The notes under the pieces: model-generated
What the model was told of the DNA's origin: nothing
Seen by the model: only the letters and a program-made list of their open reading frames with translations
The model's database searches: none
Made by a program: the position numbers and the translations under genes
Assembly: GCF_029223285.1 (NCBI RefSeq)
Contig: NZ_JARHUJ010000006.1
Coordinates: 248,001-312,000 of the forward strand
Length of the DNA stretch: 64,000 nucleotides
From: Paraflavitalea sp. CAU 1676
GTDB lineage: Bacteria > Bacteroidota > Bacteroidia > Chitinophagales > Chitinophagaceae
Reading direction: 5' to 3'
Shown here: one piece after another, positions 60,767 through 64,000 of the stretch
Layout of the letters: every line of letters starts with the position of its first letter
Numbering within the stretch: the first letter of the stretch is position 1

Positions 60767-60799
60767 ACCGTAGACGGATAAACAGCTCCTTGCCGGCTA

Positions 60800-61042
60800 T
60801 TATGCCGGCAATTCTATTTGCCAGCGTTGGGTAATGTTGCCTTCCAGTGCGGGCTGCCTGTATTCATCGGGGGCCAGTATGGGCAGGCCGTAAATGATGG
60901 GGTATTGCCGGTTGCAATGCTGGCAGTGCAGCATCCCTTCAATGATATTGCCGTTGGTATCTTTAGCAAATACTTTGAGCGAGAGGTCGTGCTTGTCCAT
61001 GGGACAGGCGAGTTTATGAAGCAATGCAGGTTGCATAGTCAA
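60800..61042 (-). CDS. Trm112-like zinc-ribbon protein
   Basis: 80 aa. The layout LHKLACPMDKHDLSL, then LHCQHCNRQYPIIYGLPILAPDE is the Trm112 fold (one Cys retained in the first knuckle, CxxC in the second). Eukaryotic Trm112 activates several SAM methyltransferases by binding them; bacterial relatives (YcaR-like) are uncharacterised. It is the last gene of the TPP-riboswitch operon and overlaps the thiE stop region by 4 bp. A methyltransferase is the first gene of the same operon, so partnership is an attractive possibility. An internal Met at 61036 is an alternative start. Confidence 0.8.
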   Translation of the reverse strand: MTMQPALLHKLACPMDKHDLSLKVFAKDTNGNIIEGMLHCQHCNRQYPIIYGLPILAPDEYRQPALEGNITQRWQIELPA

Positions 61043-61683
61043 AGTTGTTTTAATTGTTGTAATGCCTGTTTATAGGCTTGGGTTGATTGTTGCGGATCAG
61101 CTGCTTTCATGATACCGCCTATGACTGCAACTCCATCCATGTGGGTGGCGGCCAGTGCGCTGAGGTTGTGAGGTGTGATGCCTCCCGCAAGGAAGATGGG
61201 CATACTGGTAAGGAGTCGGGCTTCCTGCACCGTTGACACCGCTACCAGCTCGCAGCTACCAGCGGAACCAGAAGGGAACATCGAACAAAAGGAAATATAG
61301 TCGAGTCCGTTGTCTATAGCCCACCGAACCTTTTGGAGGTCGTTGCCACAAGTGATACCGGCAATGAACGGCCGGGCCAATTCTTTTCGGATAACGGCCA
61401 GATCGGGCTCGTTATCGAAATGAACCCCATCAAGCCGGGTGTTCTGCAATAGTCGCCAATCTTCATTGATCAGTACGGGAATATCGTGCCCTTGAGCACA
61501 GGCACCTATCTTTTCAATGAGCGGGCGCTTCAATTGGCCGGGAAGCCAGTGGTTCCAAATTTGTATCACCTCTACACCACCCGCTATGGCCTGTTGCAAC
61601 ACCGGCATCACGATCTCTTCTCCTTTTGCGGGATCGATGACCAGGTAAATGCCGCCGGTTATTGTTCGTTTAGTTGTTTCCAT
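61039..61683 (-). CDS. thiE: Thiamine-phosphate synthase (ThiE-like)
   Basis: 214 aa TIM-barrel enzyme joining hydroxymethylpyrimidine diphosphate and thiazole phosphate to thiamine phosphate. Visible family parts: GVEVIQIWNH, DIPVLINEDWRL, DGVHFDNEPD, FIAGITCGNDLQ and GLDYISFCSMFPSGSAGSCE, with FLAGGITPHNLSALAATHMDGVAVIGGIM at the end. Some conserved residues of classical ThiE (for example the QLR(L)K and HLGQ segments) are changed to QIWNH and HFDN, so a related activity is possible. It starts within one base of the AIR-synthase-like stop codon. Confidence 0.8.
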   Translation of the reverse strand: METTKRTITGGIYLVIDPAKGEEIVMPVLQQAIAGGVEVIQIWNHWLPGQLKRPLIEKIGACAQGHDIPVLINEDWRLLQNTRLDGVHFDNEPDLAVIRKELARPFIAGITCGNDLQKVRWAIDNGLDYISFCSMFPSGSAGSCELVAVSTVQEARLLTSMPIFLAGGITPHNLSALAATHMDGVAVIGGIMKAADPQQSTQAYKQALQQLKQL

Positions 61684-62741
61684 TAGTTCCAGCCATTATT
61701 AAGGGCGTTGAAATACGCCAACCAATAGGGGTCAGTACCGGGATGCACGAGTGGATGAGTGCTTCCATGCTGGTGTATGTTAATTCCTGCTTCCCTTTCT
61801 GTGATCACCCCCACCACCGCAGCGTTGATCCCGGCCAGTTGCAGGCGATGTATCACCGGCTGGTATTGACCGGCTCTTGCTGTGATGATCATAGAGCCGG
61901 CGCCTATCGAAAACATCGGATCGATGCCAAACAACCGGCATACAGCCTGTTGTGCCGGGCCCACCGGTAATCGACTGGCTTCTATCGAGGCGCCAGTGCC
62001 GGCAGCCTTCACCATTTCGTAAATAGCTCCCAATATGCCGCCTTCGGTTACGTCGTGCATGGCGGTTACCTGCCTGTTTGTGTCATTACCAGCGGCTACC
62101 AGTCCTGCTTTGAGCGAACTGGTATTGTAAAATAGATCACAGGCCCGGTTATAATTCTCAACCCCGCATTTGTCCTTCACAAACTTCGGAAAGCTCATGG
62201 CCAGGATGGCAGTGGAAAGCATGGCGGCTTCGGCGGTTACGATGATCACATCGCCGGGTTGTGCATATTTACTGAGCAGAAAGGTATCGGCCGGGGCGAT
62301 CGATACCATCGTGCCGCCACCTGCCAGTGTTGAGTGCTGCCCCGCAGCCACGCCGGTATGGCCACCCGTGATCGATACTTTTATTTCGCTGCAATAGTTG
62401 TGTATGTGGCGCCAGTATTCTTCGAATTGTTCGGGTGTGGTGGACTCGGGCAAGTTCAGTACGAACTGGGCATACATTGGCGCCACACCGGTAGTAGCCA
62501 TATCATTGGCCATGAGATGAACCGATAGCCAGGCCGATTCCTGCAATCCGATAGATGGGATGAGGGATAGCGGATCACTGGTGAGCGCCATATCGAAGCC
62601 ATTGGGCAGGTTGATAATGGATACATCCACGCCAAACGCAGCACCTGCCTTCACTTCCGGCCGCGCTGCCCCACAAAACGGATATATGGATTGATGAAAG
62701 TAATTATCAGCGATCTTTCCGCTGCCATGAAAGTTGCTCAT
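61683..62741 (-). CDS. AIR synthase-related (PurM/ThiL/HypE-like) ATP-binding protein
   Basis: 352 aa with the PurM-superfamily two-domain layout. The N-terminal domain has ALTSDPLSLIPSIGLQESAWLSVHLMANDMATTGVAPMYAQFVLNLP (metal- and nucleotide-binding Asp-rich segments) and SITGGHTGVA; the C-terminal domain has MHDVTEGGILGAIYEMVKAAG and GIDPMFSIGAGSMIIT. Relatives include thiamine-monophosphate kinase ThiL and the hydrogenase factor HypE. Because it is in a TPP-riboswitch operon with ThiE, it may be a divergent ThiL phosphorylating TMP to TPP. No hydrogenase gene is nearby, which argues against HypE. Confidence 0.8.
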   Translation of the reverse strand: MSNFHGSGKIADNYFHQSIYPFCGAARPEVKAGAAFGVDVSIINLPNGFDMALTSDPLSLIPSIGLQESAWLSVHLMANDMATTGVAPMYAQFVLNLPESTTPEQFEEYWRHIHNYCSEIKVSITGGHTGVAAGQHSTLAGGGTMVSIAPADTFLLSKYAQPGDVIIVTAEAAMLSTAILAMSFPKFVKDKCGVENYNRACDLFYNTSSLKAGLVAAGNDTNRQVTAMHDVTEGGILGAIYEMVKAAGTGASIEASRLPVGPAQQAVCRLFGIDPMFSIGAGSMIITARAGQYQPVIHRLQLAGINAAVVGVITEREAGINIHQHGSTHPLVHPGTDPYWLAYFNALNNGWN

Positions 62742-63445
62742 CGGATATCGTTGAATTGTACATGTAAGCCAAAGAAATCACCATAGGGAACGCCCCATTT
62801 TTGTACCGGGAACCATTTTGGCAGGCCGGTGCAGGTCCATTCTATCGAATATTCCCTGCCCTTCAATGCTTCATGAATGATTGCGGTGAGCGCAGCAGGT
62901 GTATAGAAGGTGGCGGTAACGTAAAAGGGATTCTTTCCGAAGAGTTGCTGTACGCGGCGACGCACCACCTTGGGCGAGTTGCGGTTCATCATCCCAAACA
63001 CGATTCCGTACCTGCCTACCCGTGCGGCCTCACGAATCACCTTTACGGGATCCTTATAGTATTCGAAGGTGGTGATAAAGGCCAGTGCGTCGAAGGTGTG
63101 GTCTTTGAAAGGCATGTGGTGCGAATCGGCCAGCACAAGGTTGCCATCGAAAAGGTGTACACCCTGGCCCAGCATGAAAGGGGATATGTCTCCACCGGTA
63201 GCATCAATCCCGATGTTATGCCACCAGCGGGTAAAGCGGGTAGTGCCGCAACCAAACTCCAGCAACGTCTTTACGCGTGTATCTTTTTTGATCAGGCCGC
63301 CGATCACTTTCTTTTGCCATACTTCGGCGCGCTTGTAGCGCCCCTCATACCACTGTTCGTAGGTATCGGTATGTTCGCGGTTGAAGAACCACTCCTGCCG
63401 GCCCTGCCAGTTGGTGAGGTTGTTGGTGAACTGTTGTATATCCAT
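62738..63445 (-). CDS. Class I SAM-dependent methyltransferase in TPP-riboswitch operon
   Basis: 235 aa. Rossmann-like methyltransferase: SAM motif LLEFGCGTTRFTRWW (about residues 61-75), acidic strand IGIDATGGDISPFML, motif II FDALAFITTFEYYKDPVKVIREAARVG. The N-terminal extension (LTNWQGRQEWFFNREHTDTYEQWYEG) and C-terminal substrate part (YTPAALTAIIHEAL) are not specific to a known subfamily. As first gene behind a TPP riboswitch it should act in thiamine metabolism or salvage, but no such methyltransferase is part of the canonical pathway. Its stop overlaps the next start by 4 bp. Confidence 0.85.
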   Translation of the reverse strand: MDIQQFTNNLTNWQGRQEWFFNREHTDTYEQWYEGRYKRAEVWQKKVIGGLIKKDTRVKTLLEFGCGTTRFTRWWHNIGIDATGGDISPFMLGQGVHLFDGNLVLADSHHMPFKDHTFDALAFITTFEYYKDPVKVIREAARVGRYGIVFGMMNRNSPKVVRRRVQQLFGKNPFYVTATFYTPAALTAIIHEALKGREYSIEWTCTGLPKWFPVQKWGVPYGDFFGLHVQFNDIR

Positions 63446-63448
63446 ATC

Positions 63449-63498
63449 GTATAATTAAAAATCAAAAGCCACATTGCCTGTGCAGGAAATGTGGCTTT
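63449..63498 (-). terminator. Riboswitch expression platform: intrinsic terminator
   Basis: On the minus strand AAAGCCACATT (63498-63488) pairs perfectly with AATGTGGCTTT (63475-63465), 11 bp, 12-nt loop, followed by TGATTTTTAATT. It lies between the aptamer and the methyltransferase start codon, so ligand binding probably causes termination. Confidence 0.75.
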
Positions 63499-63530
63499 CT
63501 ATATACTTAATGAAATATACGTCGGGCCCA

Positions 63531-63608
63531 TTTGCATTTCCTCCGCTGGTATTAGCCAGATCAGGTTCCCGGGTATTATCTCAGCCTTGTGCAGGCACCC
63601 CGATGCAA
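63531..63608 (-). promoter_or_regulatory. TPP riboswitch (THI element)
   Basis: Read on the minus strand, the conserved thi-box segments appear in order: GGGGTGCC, GGCTGAGATAATACCC, GAACCTGATCTGG and TAATACCAGCGGAGGAAATG. P1 is TTGCAT (63608-63603) paired with ATGCAA (63537-63532). The CUGAGA and GAACCUGAUC cores bind the pyrimidine and pyrophosphate of TPP. The terminator at 63465-63498 follows, so TPP should shut off the methyltransferase/AIR-synthase-like/thiE/Trm112-like operon. Confidence 0.95.
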
Positions 63609-63673
63609 TGTGTATCTCAAAAATATTAATGTTTGCCCAACTGGCAAAATGGATTATCGGCAGCGGCTATACT

Positions 63674-64000
63674 TTATCGCATGATGCGAAAACTTCCGGG
63701 CGCGGGTGATGCAACGTCGAGGCCCATCTTGCTGAGGCTGTACGTGAAGCTCAGGAGGAAATACCTGCGCAAGGTGGTTACCCGGTTATCTTCGATATAG
63801 TTTTGGTTGCTTGTGCGGCTGATGTTCACATTCTCATTCAGCAGGTCGAAGGCAGTAAGCTTGAGCTCGCCACGGTTGAATCGGAGGAACTGCTTGCTGA
63901 TCGATGCATTCCACAAGGGAACACGCAGATTGAAACCGTCGGCCAGGCGGTTATTCAACATATACGTAAATTCGGTATTGAAGTAAAAGCTTTTGGGAAG
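63674..64000 (-). CDS. Outer-membrane beta-barrel protein, C-terminal fragment
   Basis: 108 codons up to the window edge; the gene continues beyond 64000. The sequence alternates aromatic and polar residues as in outer-membrane strands: SFYFNTEFTYMLNN, VPLWNASISKQFLRFNRGELKLTAFDLLNENVNISRTSNQNYIEDNRVTTLRRYFLLSFTYSLSKM. This pattern, notably FDLLNxNxxIxR and LxRYFLLSFTYxL, is the C-terminal end of the TonB-receptor-like outer membrane beta-barrel family of Bacteroidota. Role likely transport or surface assembly; the plug domain is not visible. Confidence 0.8.
   Translation of the reverse strand, partial: LPKSFYFNTEFTYMLNNRLADGFNLRVPLWNASISKQFLRFNRGELKLTAFDLLNENVNISRTSNQNYIEDNRVTTLRRYFLLSFTYSLSKMGLDVASPAPGSFRIMR

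Noticed and set aside
61683-62741. Hydrogenase maturation factor HypE
   Set aside because: It belongs to the same superfamily, but no hyp or hydrogenase genes are present and the operon is controlled by a TPP riboswitch.

Overview
The window looks like a chromosomal segment of a Bacteroidota bacterium, most likely family Chitinophagaceae. The evidence is an Alternative Complex III operon followed directly by an aa3-type cytochrome oxidase operon, a hydrolase with a type IX secretion sorting domain, a GLPGLI-family protein, a fused branched-chain keto acid dehydrogenase E1, futalosine-pathway menaquinone synthesis (MqnC), and protein families largely confined to this phylum (DUF5522, DUF6787). 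No phage, insertion sequence, CRISPR array or rRNA gene is visible.

Layout. 1-9 kb: Dabb-family protein (cut by the window edge), N-acetylmuramoyl-L-alanine amidase, acyl-CoA dehydrogenase with a MarR regulator and its likely operator, then a plus-strand run of SGNH hydrolase, alpha/beta hydrolase, family 2 glycosyltransferase and a Dpp/Opp-type permease. 9-12 kb: an Lrp/AsnC regulator with a perfect palindrome upstream, an abnormal tRNA-like gene with its own terminator, an 11-bp periodic repeat, a structured leader, then trmB, a DUF5522 gene and a cysteine-less alkyltransferase-like gene that overlap one another. 12-29 kb: the minus-strand respiratory block, transcribed actA-actB-actC-actD-actE-actF-ctaC-ctaD-ctaB-(subunit III)-ctaE-ctaF, then after a strong terminator a SCO-type copper chaperone and a DUF420 protein. 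Together these move electrons from menaquinol to oxygen; subunit II has no heme c domain, so the link to the oxidase must be ActE or a soluble carrier.

29-45 kb: a plus-strand accessory-metabolism region. It opens with a membrane-anchored GAR transformylase (DUF6787-PurN fusion) and continues with secreted hydrolases: two beta-lactamase-fold serine hydrolases, two penicillin-acylase-family Ntn hydrolases, an M19 dipeptidase and an N-acyl-D-amino-acid deacylase, plus CsbD and a membrane-bound FAD oxidase. The set suggests periplasmic breakdown of N-acylated or D-amino-acid-containing amides. The second penicillin acylase carries about four tandem copies of the segment that holds its catalytic serine.

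45-64 kb: fused keto acid dehydrogenase E1, a small membrane protein, an M16 peptidase pair (one active, one without the zinc motif), an aspartyl protease with a PDZ domain, mqnC, a 1452-residue hybrid histidine kinase, an OmpR/histidine kinase pair, a GLPGLI protein, and a tight four-gene operon behind a TPP riboswitch and terminator: methyltransferase, AIR-synthase-like protein, ThiE and a Trm112-like protein. The window ends inside an outer-membrane beta-barrel gene.

The most unusual items are the 164-nt tRNA-like gene (Leu-like D arm, GUC anticodon, about 90-nt variable region), the repeated nucleophile segment in the penicillin acylase, the DUF6787-PurN fusion, the make-up of the TPP-riboswitch operon, and two intergenic arrays of 11-bp units arranged as facing inverted arms. 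All functional statements come from reading motifs and gene order; no database search was run.
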